Shown here: piece by piece, positions 39,305-49,559 of the stretch | How the letters are laid out: every line of letters begins with the position of its first letter | Position numbering within the stretch: the first letter of the stretch is position 1 | Source of the DNA: Candidatus Mailhella merdavium | Lineage (GTDB): Bacteria > Desulfobacterota > Desulfovibrionia > Desulfovibrionales > Desulfovibrionaceae | Assembly: GCA_019119045.1 (NCBI GenBank) | Contig: DWXS01000074.1 | Span: 1 to 64,000 of the forward strand | Direction of reading: 5' to 3' | DNA length: 64,000 bases | Translations under genes and position numbers: made by a program | The notes under the pieces: model-generated | Told to the model about the DNA's origin: nothing | What the model saw: only the letters and a program-made list of their open reading frames with translations | Databases searched by the model: none

Positions 39305-40081
39305 TTGAAACAGCACACATTCGCCGACGTAATGCGCCATCTTCGTCTCGTACTGGTTCGCACGCGCTTTCCTGAAAATGTGGGGACAGCCGCTCGGGCT
39401 GCGGCCAATTTCGGCCATGCCCCGCTTTTTCTCGTCGAACCGGAACGCTGGGGCGAAGCAGGCAAGGCAAAAGCTCTGCCGCTTGCAACAAATCAGGGCG
39501 CGCCGCTGCTGGATACCCTGACGCTTTCCCCTTCTCTGGCAGAGGCCGTCGCCCCCTGCACGCTGGTCATCGGCACCACGGCCAGAACGGGAGGCTGGCG
39601 CCGTCAGCTCTTCACTCCCCGACAGGCTGCGGCCCATGTGGCCGAACGTCTTTCCGCAGGCGAGGATGTTGCCCTTGTCTTCGGGCCTGAAGATCGCGGC
39701 TTGAGCAATGAAGATCTCGAACACTGCGGTATGCTGGTCACCATACCTACGGCTCCGGACGCTTCCTCGCTCAACCTGGCACAGGCGGTACTTCTGCTGG
39801 TCTATGAATGTTTTCTCGCCCTGCCTGAAAGCCCCCGCGTGTCGGATCACGGCGCGTTGTCCCGCCGCATCACTCAGCAGGAACGCGACATTCTGCATAA
39901 AACCCTCAAGGATACGCTGCTGGCTCTGGACTTTCTCAAGGCGGATAACCCTGATTACTTCTTTCTGCCCATGGCCAGATTTCTGGATCGAGCCGATATG
40001 CGACGGCACGAAATGGATATGTTCATGGGGATCTGTCGTCAGATCCGCAATAAGACTACGGACGAAAAATCCCGGAGCTGA
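39305..40081 (+). CDS. TrmH-family RNA methyltransferase (TrmJ-like)
   Basis: VLVRTRFPENVGTAARAAANFG, ALVFGPEDRGLSNEDLEHC, SSLNLAQAV. Confidence 0.93.
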   Translation: MKQHTFADVMRHLRLVLVRTRFPENVGTAARAAANFGHAPLFLVEPERWGEAGKAKALPLATNQGAPLLDTLTLSPSLAEAVAPCTLVIGTTARTGGWRRQLFTPRQAAAHVAERLSAGEDVALVFGPEDRGLSNEDLEHCGMLVTIPTAPDASSLNLAQAVLLLVYECFLALPESPRVSDHGALSRRITQQERDILHKTLKDTLLALDFLKADNPDYFFLPMARFLDRADMRRHEMDMFMGICRQIRNKTTDEKSRS

Positions 40082-40084
40082 CCT

Positions 40085-41500
40085 GTGTCTGCTGCGCCGA
40101 ATCTGATTATCCAGCTCCAGCGCATGGGGGATCTTGTGATGAGCTTCCCCCTGCTGGCCTGGCTAAAGGCGGCCGATCCGACCCGTCCTCTCTGGGTACT
40201 GGCAGAGCCGGGCTTCTTCGAGCCGCTCATGCCGCTTTCGCCGGACGCGGTTTTTTTCCCTCCGGAAGCGGAAGAACAGCTCGCCCGTACCCCTCTGCAC
40301 CGGGTGATCAACCTCAGTCACAGACCGGAAGCCGCAAGACTTGCAAGCCGCATGAAGGCGGAATATCTGCTGGGGCCATATGCTTCCGGCGAAGTCGTCC
40401 GCATAAAGGGGGCGTGGCAACTGTATCGGGCTTCTCTGGTACACAATAACCGTCACAATCTTCTGCACTGGGCGGATCTCAACGCTCTGGACACCGTTTC
40501 CCTGAGATCCATGCGTCGCACGTCCTGGCCCGCACCCCGTATTCCCAGCCTGACGCAGGGCGGCAAAGTCGGTCTCTTTGTCGGAGCAAGCGAGGCAGCC
40601 AAACGTCCTGCCCCCGAGTTCTGGGGAGAACTTGCTCTCGAACTTCTGCGACGCGGACACAAACCCGTCTTTCTCGGAGGAAAAGGCGAACGGTCGCTGG
40701 GCGGAGCGGCCGCCCTCCGGGCAGGTCTGCCCCGCAGCAATCTGTGCGGCTACTTCAGCCTGAGCGAGCTGCTCCGCTTTCTGCGCGGGCTCGATCTGCT
40801 GATCACCCCCGACACAGGCCCCATGCACGTCGGCGCCTGGGGAGGGACGCTGACACTCAATCTTTCCATGGGGCCCGTCAACGCGTGGGAAACCGCGCCC
40901 GCACCTCCCGGTCATTTTGTGCTGCGCCCCACGGCCTCCTGCGTCGGCTGCTGGCGTTGTACAAGGAACTCGGAAAATCCCCCCTGCCGTAAACGTTTCC
41001 AGCCTGCGCGCGTCGCCTTTCTTGCCCATCGCCTGCTTTCCGGCAAACATGATCGCTTTCCGCATCTGCCGGGCCTTGAACTCATGCGTACCAGACGCGC
41101 AACTTCGCTCGGACTTTTTGAACTGGAAGCTCTGACCCGGCCTTATGAAAGCTCCTTTCGGGAAGCCCGGCCTGCCCTGTCCCTCTTCTGGCGGCAATGG
41201 TTCCTTGCCGGACTCGCGGGGCAAACAGATGAAAACGCCGCAACATTTCTTGCGGAAAAACATCCCCGGGCCATTTCTCTGCTGCATTCCCACCTGCCGC
41301 GCATTCAGACGGAATGTGCGCAGGCTCTGCGCAGCAACAACATACTGCCGAAAGCATTCTGGCAGGCAACGCCCCCTCTGCTCCGTCCGCTGACAGGCTA
41401 TCTCCAGCTTCTTCTGGAAAATGACGATTACAGCCGGGACGCATGGAAAAAAGCTCTCGACCATCTGGAACGTCTGGCTGCGCTTCTTGCCGATGTCTGA
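40085..41500 (+). CDS. glycosyltransferase family 9 (heptosyltransferase-like), GTG start
   Basis: LIIQLQRMGDLVMSFPLLAWLKA; LLITPDTGPMHVGAWGGTLTLNLSMG. Confidence 0.88.
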   Translation: MSAAPNLIIQLQRMGDLVMSFPLLAWLKAADPTRPLWVLAEPGFFEPLMPLSPDAVFFPPEAEEQLARTPLHRVINLSHRPEAARLASRMKAEYLLGPYASGEVVRIKGAWQLYRASLVHNNRHNLLHWADLNALDTVSLRSMRRTSWPAPRIPSLTQGGKVGLFVGASEAAKRPAPEFWGELALELLRRGHKPVFLGGKGERSLGGAAALRAGLPRSNLCGYFSLSELLRFLRGLDLLITPDTGPMHVGAWGGTLTLNLSMGPVNAWETAPAPPGHFVLRPTASCVGCWRCTRNSENPPCRKRFQPARVAFLAHRLLSGKHDRFPHLPGLELMRTRRATSLGLFELEALTRPYESSFREARPALSLFWRQWFLAGLAGQTDENAATFLAEKHPRAISLLHSHLPRIQTECAQALRSNNILPKAFWQATPPLLRPLTGYLQLLLENDDYSRDAWKKALDHLERLAALLADV

Positions 41501-41572
41501 AGAGAAAACAATACGGCAAAGATTGCCGCAAGGAAAATACAATCTATTTGTTTTTACTATATTTTTTTATTC

Positions 41573-41588
41573 TGGCACGCTCTTTGAA
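41573..41588 (+). promoter_or_regulatory. sigma54 promoter candidate for fliK-flgD-flgE
   Basis: TGGCACGctctTTGaa: perfect -24 element, degenerate -12 (TTGA), 27 nt before the fliK start. Confidence 0.55.
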
Positions 41589-41614
41589 TTTTCTTCCGGC
41601 ACAAGGAGTCAGCC

Positions 41615-43402
41615 ATGCAAATTATGCCGGAAAGCAACCTTGTCCAAAGTGCAGTCGGAGCCTCTCTGAGCCTTTATGCTTCCCAGAGCAGCGATCAGTT
41701 CGGATTGGAAATGTCGAAGCTTCTGCAAAGCAGCGATCAGGACAGCCTGGCCTATGATGAAATAGAAGATGACGATGATGAAAATGACGATCGAGCCGAT
41801 TCTACCGTTGCGGCTCCCTATAACCCTACTCCCGAGCTGATTTCACCCTTCATGCCTCAGGATGCGCGTCTTACCCCGACTGAAGTGAACAGCATTGTCG
41901 ACGCGATGAGCGAAGACGGCGTTCCCGTCAGCGTCCTGAATGCAATAAAGGATGCCGGGCAGACTGCCGGCGGCGCCACGCTCGATATGCTTATGAACGC
42001 TGCGCGCAAAGCTCTGCGCGGTGAAAATTCCGAACTTTCCAGGAGCGAAGAGGCGCAGCTTACCTCTCTGTCCGGCAAGCTGGCGGGAACGCAAAGCCGC
42101 GAACTTGCGCAGCTGCTCTCCTCCGCGGCCGAATCCGGTTCCGCATCTGACGCACAAAATGCTCTTGCGGCCGTCTTGAACAGCCTTAACAACGCCAATT
42201 CTTCCATCAGTATGAACAAGGAAGAAATGAGCGCACTGCTCAAGGCCCTCGGTATTTCCCAGAATGCGAGCAAGGGAATTCTTGCGGCATTTGATGATAA
42301 GCACTCGCTGACCATGTCCGGCGGAGCGTTCGCCGAACTGCTCAAGCCTGCCAAGGCGGAGCTTGCATCCCGCTCCGCTCAGCTGGACAGCGCGCTTGCC
42401 AGTCTGCAAAAGCAGGCCGGCCCGGTCATGAAGGAAGCCCGGCGTCGCGAGGAAATGGAACGCATGGCCGCTATGCGCGAAGATCAGGCGGTTTCCCGCT
42501 CACGCATTCTGATTAAGGATACGGCCACGCAGGCCGCCCCCGGACGTGAAGATCAGGTCGCGCAGGAAAAACAGACGCGGGCCGTCGCCATGCGCGAAAA
42601 GGCGCAGACCAGGGCCGACAATGAAGCACACCTTCAGGCCGGACAGGACGCCCGTCAACACCAGGAACAGACGCTTTCCCACAAGGAAGATATGGCCTGG
42701 GGGCAGCAGCGCGACAATGAACGCCTCGGGCGCGACATGAGCGGACAGGAGCGCAGCAGAGTCTTTTCCTCTTCCGTGAGCGGAACGGAAACTCGGCAGA
42801 CTCCGCGCACAGCGACCTCCACCGGCAACTCCGTATTTTCAGGTTCGACCTTTACCACCCTGTCTCCGGGGGCAGAATTTTCCGCACAGAACGGTAAAAC
42901 CGGCAATCTGCCCTCCGCGCTCTCTTCCCAGACGCTGAACCAGATTGAACAGGCCATACTCAGCTCTTCCAAAAACGGAACGCAACGCCTTGAGGTCAAG
43001 CTCAACCCTGTCGAACTCGGGGCCATTACCGTCGCGCTGACCACAAACCGCCAGGGCGAAGTCAGTGCGGTAATCCGGCCGGAAAAGGAAGAAACGACCG
43101 CCCTCATCAACCAGCAGGTGGATCAGATCCGCGCGGAACTGGAACATCAGGGCTTCAAGGTGGATAAGGTGGAAGTTCAAACCCAGCTTGCGGATCAGAG
43201 TGGGCAGAACTGGCAGGGTATGCAGCAGCATAACAACGCCCGTGAACTGGCCCAAAGAGCAAGTGTTCTTGAACAGTTACGCACCCTTACCCGTCTTGGT
43301 TCCGACTCGGAAAACATTTTGGCACGGGGTATGCAAGGTATGGAAGTAAACGGACAGGAAGCGGCAAATGCTTCCGCCCGGGGCCTGCATCTTGTGGCCT
43401 GA
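41615..43402 (+). CDS. fliK: flagellar hook-length control protein FliK
   Basis: Gln/Ala-rich body with C-terminal Flg_hook domain LEVKLNPVELGAITVALTTNRQGEVSAVIRPE; next to flgD. Confidence 0.9.
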   Translation: MQIMPESNLVQSAVGASLSLYASQSSDQFGLEMSKLLQSSDQDSLAYDEIEDDDDENDDRADSTVAAPYNPTPELISPFMPQDARLTPTEVNSIVDAMSEDGVPVSVLNAIKDAGQTAGGATLDMLMNAARKALRGENSELSRSEEAQLTSLSGKLAGTQSRELAQLLSSAAESGSASDAQNALAAVLNSLNNANSSISMNKEEMSALLKALGISQNASKGILAAFDDKHSLTMSGGAFAELLKPAKAELASRSAQLDSALASLQKQAGPVMKEARRREEMERMAAMREDQAVSRSRILIKDTATQAAPGREDQVAQEKQTRAVAMREKAQTRADNEAHLQAGQDARQHQEQTLSHKEDMAWGQQRDNERLGRDMSGQERSRVFSSSVSGTETRQTPRTATSTGNSVFSGSTFTTLSPGAEFSAQNGKTGNLPSALSSQTLNQIEQAILSSSKNGTQRLEVKLNPVELGAITVALTTNRQGEVSAVIRPEKEETTALINQQVDQIRAELEHQGFKVDKVEVQTQLADQSGQNWQGMQQHNNARELAQRASVLEQLRTLTRLGSDSENILARGMQGMEVNGQEAANASARGLHLVA

Positions 43403-43460
43403 CCACATATGAAGGCTTTCGGACACGCCAACTTTCAATACCAACAGGTTTGAGGATACC

Positions 43461-44471
43461 ATGTCGACCACCACATCCGCTCTTGATTCTGCTTACAGCA
43501 ACGCTCTCGGCACCGCAGTTTCCAGCTCTACGGGCGGTTCTGATCTGGGTAAGGAGGAATTTCTGCAGCTGCTGGTCACACAGTTCCAGTATCAGGATCC
43601 TCTCAACCCCATGGAAGACAAGGAATTCATCGCTCAGCTCGCTCAGTTCTCCAGCCTTGAGCAGAACATGCAGATGAACGAAAACCTGGAAAGCCTGCTC
43701 ACGCTGCAACAGCAGCAGACCGTCATCGGCGCGGCGAACTACATCGGCAAAACCGTTTCCGCCCGCGGCTACGGCATTTCCTGGGAACCCAACTCCACAG
43801 GCACGGGCGGCAAGTCCTCCACGGTGGACTGGGCCACAGGCGAAGATGCCGCTTCCGTAACGGTGAACATCCTCGATTCGTCCGGTTCCCTGGTCAACAC
43901 CTACGATCTGGGTTCAACCACCTCCGGTTCCATCAATACCTTCAAGTGGGACGGCAAGAATTCCATGGGCAGCTACGTGAGCAAGGGCGTGTACACGGTC
44001 AGCTTCGTGGCCAAGACCCCCGCAGGGGCGACCACCTTTGTGGATACCCAGGTTTCCGGCGTGGTCAACGGCGTATCCAACTACAACGGCGTCCAGTATG
44101 TACGTCTGGAAGACGGCCGTACCGCCACTCTGGACAACATTCGCGAAGTCGTTGCGGCCGACGCGGCCACGGAAGAATTGAGCGGTCCGGACGTCATCAA
44201 TGTCCAGGACGGCAAGGCCACAACGGTTCGTTACTATGTACCGCGCGAAATTCGCGGATGCAGCGTGACCATCAGCGATGCTAACGGCGAGGACGTATTT
44301 ACCAATTCCGATCTCGGCGTTCATACGGAAGGCACCTTCGAATACGAATGGAACGCCAAGGATTCCGATGGAAACGGCGTGGCCGACGGCCAGTATCGGG
44401 CAAAATTCTTCGGCATTGACGCAGACAACAACATGGTTGCCATTGAATGCGTCCCTGAAGATGTAAACTGA
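43461..44471 (+). CDS. flgD: flagellar hook capping protein FlgD
   Basis: LGKEEFLQLLVTQFQYQDPLNPMEDKEFIAQLAQFSSLEQ. Confidence 0.97.
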   Translation: MSTTTSALDSAYSNALGTAVSSSTGGSDLGKEEFLQLLVTQFQYQDPLNPMEDKEFIAQLAQFSSLEQNMQMNENLESLLTLQQQQTVIGAANYIGKTVSARGYGISWEPNSTGTGGKSSTVDWATGEDAASVTVNILDSSGSLVNTYDLGSTTSGSINTFKWDGKNSMGSYVSKGVYTVSFVAKTPAGATTFVDTQVSGVVNGVSNYNGVQYVRLEDGRTATLDNIREVVAADAATEELSGPDVINVQDGKATTVRYYVPREIRGCSVTISDANGEDVFTNSDLGVHTEGTFEYEWNAKDSDGNGVADGQYRAKFFGIDADNNMVAIECVPEDVN

Positions 44472-44577
44472 TAATCAACATTTCCGACGGGAATATTTTT
44501 CCCGCCCTCCCACAGGGAGTTCCGGCCGTCTGAGGGGACGGCTGCAGGAAGAATGCAAGGATTGAAGGAGAAATACT

Positions 44578-46809
44578 ATGAGTCTCAGCGCCAGCATGTG
44601 GACAGGCGTATCCGGTCTTCTCGCCCACGGTGAAAAGATGAACGTGGTGGGCAACAACCTCGCCAACGTGAGTACCGTAGGTTTCCGCGGTCAGCGTATG
44701 GACTTTGCGGATTTCGTATACGCCAACACCTATACTTCGGCAGGCACCGGCCAGATCGGACGTGGAGTCAAGGTAGGAACCATCATGGGGAACTTTGCGC
44801 AGGGTTCCTTTGAAACCACGACCAATGCAACCGACCTCGCCATTTCCGGTTCCGGATTCTTCAAGGTCAACAAAATCGGCAAGGATCAGGGCTTCTACAC
44901 CCGCGCGGGCAACTTCTCCTTCAACAGCGAAGGGTATCTGGTTGATCCCAACGGTTATGCCCTTCAGGGCTGGATGGTGGACAATACCGGCGGCATTACC
45001 CGTGCCTCCGGCGGTCTGAATCCTGATTCCGTGAGCAATCAGGAAACGTCGGATATCATCGGTTCCGGTACACCCACCGATATCAAGCTGGATACCTGGA
45101 CAGTGTTCCCGCAGCAGACCACAAACATGACCTTCAAGGTCAATCTGCCTTCCGCCTCTTCGGATCATGCGCGTTCCAACACCAACCCCTTCGCTTCCCT
45201 GATGGAAGCCTGGAACGGCACCCAGCCGCAGAGCAGTGAAAATACACCCTATATCGCTTCCAGCGCCTACGCTTCCACTACCACGCTCACCGTGTACGAC
45301 GAAGCCGGCAGCAAGCACACCATTTCCATTTACTACGACAAGGTTGATTCGGACGATGTGGAAGGCCTCGGCAACAACTCCATGTGGGAATACATCGTCA
45401 CCATGGATCCCGCCGAAGACCAGCGTCAGTTCTGGGATGAAGATGCCGGGAAACTGCGTAATGTCAATGAAACGAATATGGGCGGCGTACTCGCTTCCGG
45501 CACCATCACCTTTGACGCTGCCGGTCGCATGACAAACCAGAGCTGTTACACCTGGGGCGGCTCTCAGAGCCCGGATACTCATCCCAACAGCTTTAGTGAA
45601 GTGGCGGATCCCACCAATCCGCTGAATACGCTTCAAGTAGTCAATCTTGATCCTACCGACCTCAACAACTGGTATCCCGCTGAAATTTCCAGTAACGGAT
45701 ATCCCATTGTCGTGGCCAACTTCTCCGGTGTTCTTGACGCCCAGACCTCCGGTTCCACCAACGGCGAACGCTACGGTATAGAACTGAACTTCGGCGTCAA
45801 GGTCGGCAACTTCGACATGCCCTGGGAAAACAACAATTCCCTCGGCTCTCTTGCCGTCACACCTTACGCGCAGAACGGCGCGGGGAAGGAACCTGAATAT
45901 TACGCCATCAATACGGAATACAATCCGAAGGCAGACTGGACTGACCGCAATCATTACCAGTGGCAGTTCAAGGGCGTGGATTACGGCACCCCCGGCACGG
46001 CGGCCGGCGATGCGGCTCTCCTCAGCGCCATTCAGTCCATGTACGGCAACGTCGCCATCTCCAGCGGGGAGCTGGGCACCTACCAGGATAACGCCGGGAC
46101 GACTCAGCCCCTGCCGCCCAGCACCATTTATTTCAACTTCGCTGACAAGAAATTCTATACTGCGGACGGTACTGCCTATACCGCAGGTTCTACGGAAGAA
46201 CAGACTGCCCTTGATAATTTCACCAACAACTGGGATACGGCTCAGGGCACCAAAAATGTGGTGATGAAGGATCTGGTAGGGGAAAAGCTCGCCGCCATGA
46301 CGCCCAAGGACACCACGGTCATGGTTGCCGCCAACCCGGCCAATGCCAACCATGTGGCCGAATTCAACAAGCCCATCGTGCTGGAATCCTCCGCCTGCAC
46401 CAGCCTGAACAGCTCCTTCACAGCCAATCAGGCGCAGGACGGCTACGGCTACGGCGATCTGACAAGCTACAGCGTCGATGCGGACGGCATTCTGTACGGC
46501 GTCTATTCCAACGGCGTCACCCTGCCTCTGGCTCAGGTCTGCATGTATGACTTCACCTGTCAGCAGGGCCTGCGCCGCGAAGGCAACAACCTCTTCAGTC
46601 AGACCCGTGCCTCCGGGGAACCAAAATCCGGAGCGGCAGGCGTAGCCGGGCTCGGCACCATCAACAGCTATGCACTGGAACAGTCCAACGTAGATATGTC
46701 CACGGAATTCGTGCAGATGATCACCACGCAGCGCGGCTTCCAGTCCAACAGCAAGGTCATCACCACGACCGACACCATGCTTGATACCGTCATCAACATG
46801 AAACGATAG
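44578..46809 (+). CDS. flgE: flagellar hook protein FlgE
   Basis: MSLSASMWTGVSGLLAHGEKMNVVGNNLANVSTVGFRGQR; C-terminal SNVDMSTEFVQMITTQRGFQSNSKVITTTDTMLDTVINMKR. Confidence 0.97.
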   Translation: MSLSASMWTGVSGLLAHGEKMNVVGNNLANVSTVGFRGQRMDFADFVYANTYTSAGTGQIGRGVKVGTIMGNFAQGSFETTTNATDLAISGSGFFKVNKIGKDQGFYTRAGNFSFNSEGYLVDPNGYALQGWMVDNTGGITRASGGLNPDSVSNQETSDIIGSGTPTDIKLDTWTVFPQQTTNMTFKVNLPSASSDHARSNTNPFASLMEAWNGTQPQSSENTPYIASSAYASTTTLTVYDEAGSKHTISIYYDKVDSDDVEGLGNNSMWEYIVTMDPAEDQRQFWDEDAGKLRNVNETNMGGVLASGTITFDAAGRMTNQSCYTWGGSQSPDTHPNSFSEVADPTNPLNTLQVVNLDPTDLNNWYPAEISSNGYPIVVANFSGVLDAQTSGSTNGERYGIELNFGVKVGNFDMPWENNNSLGSLAVTPYAQNGAGKEPEYYAINTEYNPKADWTDRNHYQWQFKGVDYGTPGTAAGDAALLSAIQSMYGNVAISSGELGTYQDNAGTTQPLPPSTIYFNFADKKFYTADGTAYTAGSTEEQTALDNFTNNWDTAQGTKNVVMKDLVGEKLAAMTPKDTTVMVAANPANANHVAEFNKPIVLESSACTSLNSSFTANQAQDGYGYGDLTSYSVDADGILYGVYSNGVTLPLAQVCMYDFTCQQGLRREGNNLFSQTRASGEPKSGAAGVAGLGTINSYALEQSNVDMSTEFVQMITTQRGFQSNSKVITTTDTMLDTVINMKR

Positions 46810-46854
46810 TATCCCGATATTCCTTAATCCTTGCCAGGGGCCTCCCTCGGCCCC

Positions 46855-46903
46855 GGATCAGAAAGCGCACCAGGAAAAATATTCCTGGTGCGCTTTCTGA
46901 TCC
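46855..46903 (+). terminator. long perfect inverted repeat downstream of flgE
   Basis: 22-bp arms ggatcagaaagcgcaccaggaa / ttcctggtgcgctttctgatcc, 5-nt loop. Confidence 0.75.
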
Positions 46904-47417
46904 GATCTTTGAACTTTTCCCTGCCCACATTTCGCCCCTGGCAGAAACAGGCGGCAGTCGCGTATTACGTCTGAAGCAAAACATTCCACCGCAAAGGCAA
47001 GGTCTCCATACCATATCTTTCTGGCCAGTCAGTCTTTATGCCATCAATATAATGACTCACGGCACTGAATGACTTGCGCCTGATGCCCTGCCTCGGCATG
47101 CTTATCCTGTTCTGAAATTTCAGATCTTCTTTCTTCTCCGGGATAGAGACAAGGAAAAGGGGGAAAGGAGAAACGTTCTGCCAGATATCAGGGCTGAATG
47201 CCGCACTCTCCATTTGTCATATATATGCAAATGGCAGCACCCTGCCCTCTCCGGGCAGAGGTACATTTTTTTGCATCTGCCCCCGATACGTTACGGAGAA
47301 TGCAGACATCCGCGCCCCTTACTGCAGGCCCATACAGGATGGAACTGTGATTCCCGCGTGAGGAAACTCCATTTTCTGGAATGTCTTTTCAGCGGAGTTC
47401 CCCGGTTCCGCCAAAAG

Positions 47418-47660
47418 TCAGGCAAAAAGATTTTCTTCACAGCACACGGCCACAAGAAACATTGCGCCCAGTACCGATCCTGTCATCCCACAGAAGAAAT
47501 CGCCCCAACTCCATTCCTTCTTGCTCCACAAATCAAGAAATTCCTTCACAATGGTGACCACGACCCCGGAAGCATAAAGAGGCTCCCAGAACACGCCCAG
47601 CAGCGTTAACAGAAATCCCCAGAAAAAATGGAGCTGGAGATCCCAACGAAAAATACGCAT
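47418..47660 (-). CDS. small membrane protein (about 80 aa)
   Basis: MRIFRWDLQLHFFWGFLLTLLGVFWEPLYASGVVVTIVKEFLDLWSKKEWSWGDFFCGMTGSVLGAMFLV; two predicted TM helices; upstream Met possible at 47702. Confidence 0.65.
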   Translation of the reverse strand: MRIFRWDLQLHFFWGFLLTLLGVFWEPLYASGVVVTIVKEFLDLWSKKEWSWGDFFCGMTGSVLGAMFLVAVCCEENLFA

Positions 47661-47889
47661 CACCACGGCCCCCGTCTTCTTATATTTTGTCAGCAGGTTC
47701 ATAAACTCTCCAGAAGACTGGTTTGGAATGACTGGAAACGAAACTCCGTCCTTCAGACGAATCGCTCCTCCGCAGAAGCTTCCAGCGGCTCAAGCGTTTT
47801 CGTCCGGCGTCTTCAAGAGTATCCGAGAGCCCACGACCTTTCAAGTCGTACAGAAAACGAGAGAGGGCTTCAAAGAACGGGCTCGCCCG

Positions 47890-49377
47890 TCAGGCGTGCA
47901 GCGAAGTCTTTTCGATCAAATGTACCGTATGACTGATCTGGCGACCAAGAGGACTCTGACGACTTATTTCCCGTTCCAGCGACGTGATCCCCTTGAGAAC
48001 GCTGGAGTGTCTGCGATTAAAACGATTCCCTATTTCTTCCAGCGTCATATCCGTATGCTTGCGCAGCAGGAAATAGGCGGTATTACGCGCCATGACCAGT
48101 TCCTGCCTGCGCGACCGGGAAGCCAGTTGCGAAGGCGTAAGCTTGTAGCTCCGGCAGACCAGATCCACCACTTCTTCCAGCGTCAGCGTGGAATGTTCCT
48201 GCGCCACCTGCCGGATAACCTCATACGCCATGGCTTCCGTTACAGGGCAGCCTTCCAGCCTTGCCTGAAGCGTAAGATTGTTCAGGCAGCCTTCCAGCAT
48301 GCGCACGTCGCCCGTAATGCGGTCCGCCAGCATGGCCGCCACGGAATCCGGCAGAATAATGGAGTTTTTCCGCGCCTTGCGCTGAAGAATATGCAGCCGG
48401 GTTTCCCGATCCGGGCGGGCGATGGACGCAACGAAGCCGGAACAGAAGCGCGACACAAGCTGACTGTCCACGCCCTGTAAATCGCGGGGCGCAAAGGAAC
48501 TGGTCAGCACTACGCGTCCACCTCTGGACTGGAGCGTCTTGATTGTGGCAAGCAACGCCTCCTGCGTCTTGTCCTTTCCGCGAAGAAAATGAATATCTTC
48601 CAGCAGCAGCATGTCCAGATTGCGGAAACGTTCGTTGAAATCCCCCATCTGGCCGAAACGGGAAGCCTGCACAAACAGCGAAGTATACTCTTCTGCCGTC
48701 AGATACTCCACCTGCGCACCGCTCAGATCGCCCTCTTCACACAGGGCACGCCCCACAGCCTGGGCAAGATGCGTCTTGCCGAGTCCGGACGCCGAGCTGA
48801 GGAACAGCATATCCACCGGTTCCGTAGCGTGCAGAATCTGGGTAGCTGCGGCATGAGCGAGCTGGTTGCTGGCACCTACCACGAAATCTGCAAAGGAATA
48901 TTTCCATCCGCGTACAAAGGCAGACTGCCGCGAGCGCACATGCGGCATGGTGACCGGAAGAACAAGCTGCTCGCTGGCGGCAAGCACGGCCGGCGAAGAA
49001 GGAAATTCCGACAGAGAAGCCCTGCTGTTCTTTTCTCTTTCCGCCTTTAGTTCCACATTCAGCGCACGCCGGGAAAGTGGAGATGGGAGAGGAGGTTTCT
49101 CCTGCTGTGTCTTGTCCGATCCGGAAAGAACGGCAAGTTCCGGACGAGTCCCGAGTACCTCGGACGCAGCCTGCAAAATGGCGGAACTCAGACGTTCACG
49201 CACCCAGTTTGCCACGAAATCATTGGCCGCTTTCAGCTCAAGACGCCATTTTTTTGCGCCTTTTGCCCCGCTCAATGCGTGCAGCTCTCCCTTTAAAGGA
49301 TCCAGCCAGACCTTACACTGAGGTTCCGGCAAATCCTTGTGAAGCTGAATGAGTATCTGGGACCAGCACGCTTTCAT
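47890..49377 (-). CDS. dnaA: DnaA-family replication initiator (diverged paralogue)
   Basis: DnaA N-terminal, AAA+ and C-terminal domains recognisable (GLGKTHLAQAVG, LLLEDIHFLRGKDKTQEA, GDVRMLEGCLNNL, NRRHSSVLKGI). Confidence 0.88.
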   Translation of the reverse strand: MKACWSQILIQLHKDLPEPQCKVWLDPLKGELHALSGAKGAKKWRLELKAANDFVANWVRERLSSAILQAASEVLGTRPELAVLSGSDKTQQEKPPLPSPLSRRALNVELKAEREKNSRASLSEFPSSPAVLAASEQLVLPVTMPHVRSRQSAFVRGWKYSFADFVVGASNQLAHAAATQILHATEPVDMLFLSSASGLGKTHLAQAVGRALCEEGDLSGAQVEYLTAEEYTSLFVQASRFGQMGDFNERFRNLDMLLLEDIHFLRGKDKTQEALLATIKTLQSRGGRVVLTSSFAPRDLQGVDSQLVSRFCSGFVASIARPDRETRLHILQRKARKNSIILPDSVAAMLADRITGDVRMLEGCLNNLTLQARLEGCPVTEAMAYEVIRQVAQEHSTLTLEEVVDLVCRSYKLTPSQLASRSRRQELVMARNTAYFLLRKHTDMTLEEIGNRFNRRHSSVLKGITSLEREISRQSPLGRQISHTVHLIEKTSLHA

Positions 49378-49559
49378 ATGTGTTTTCTATACGAGATTTT
49401 ATCTGTTCCGGCTATGCAGGGGATAAGCTTCCCCTCGCCTCCTGCACCTTTTTTTCTTCCCCAGTTCGACTTTTTGCTAACCTTGCGATTTAATATATTT
49501 TTACATTTTTGCTAGAAATTTCGCCTTCGGCGCAGGCACCTACGCGACAAGGGAATCTC

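Noticed and set aside
40163-41542. 459-aa minus-strand ORF opposite the GT9 gene
   Set aside because: Antisense shadow; sense strand has a recognisable GT9 protein.
44299-46353. 684-aa minus-strand ORF opposite flgD/flgE
   Set aside because: Shadow ORF in a high-GC-third-position gene; flgE fully explains the region.
46965-47213. Minus-strand 82-aa ORF (SHYIDGIKTDWPERYGMETLPL) considered as a transposase remnant
   Set aside because: Only a weak local resemblance to DUF4338-type sequences, no inverted repeats or second fragment; not enough to call.
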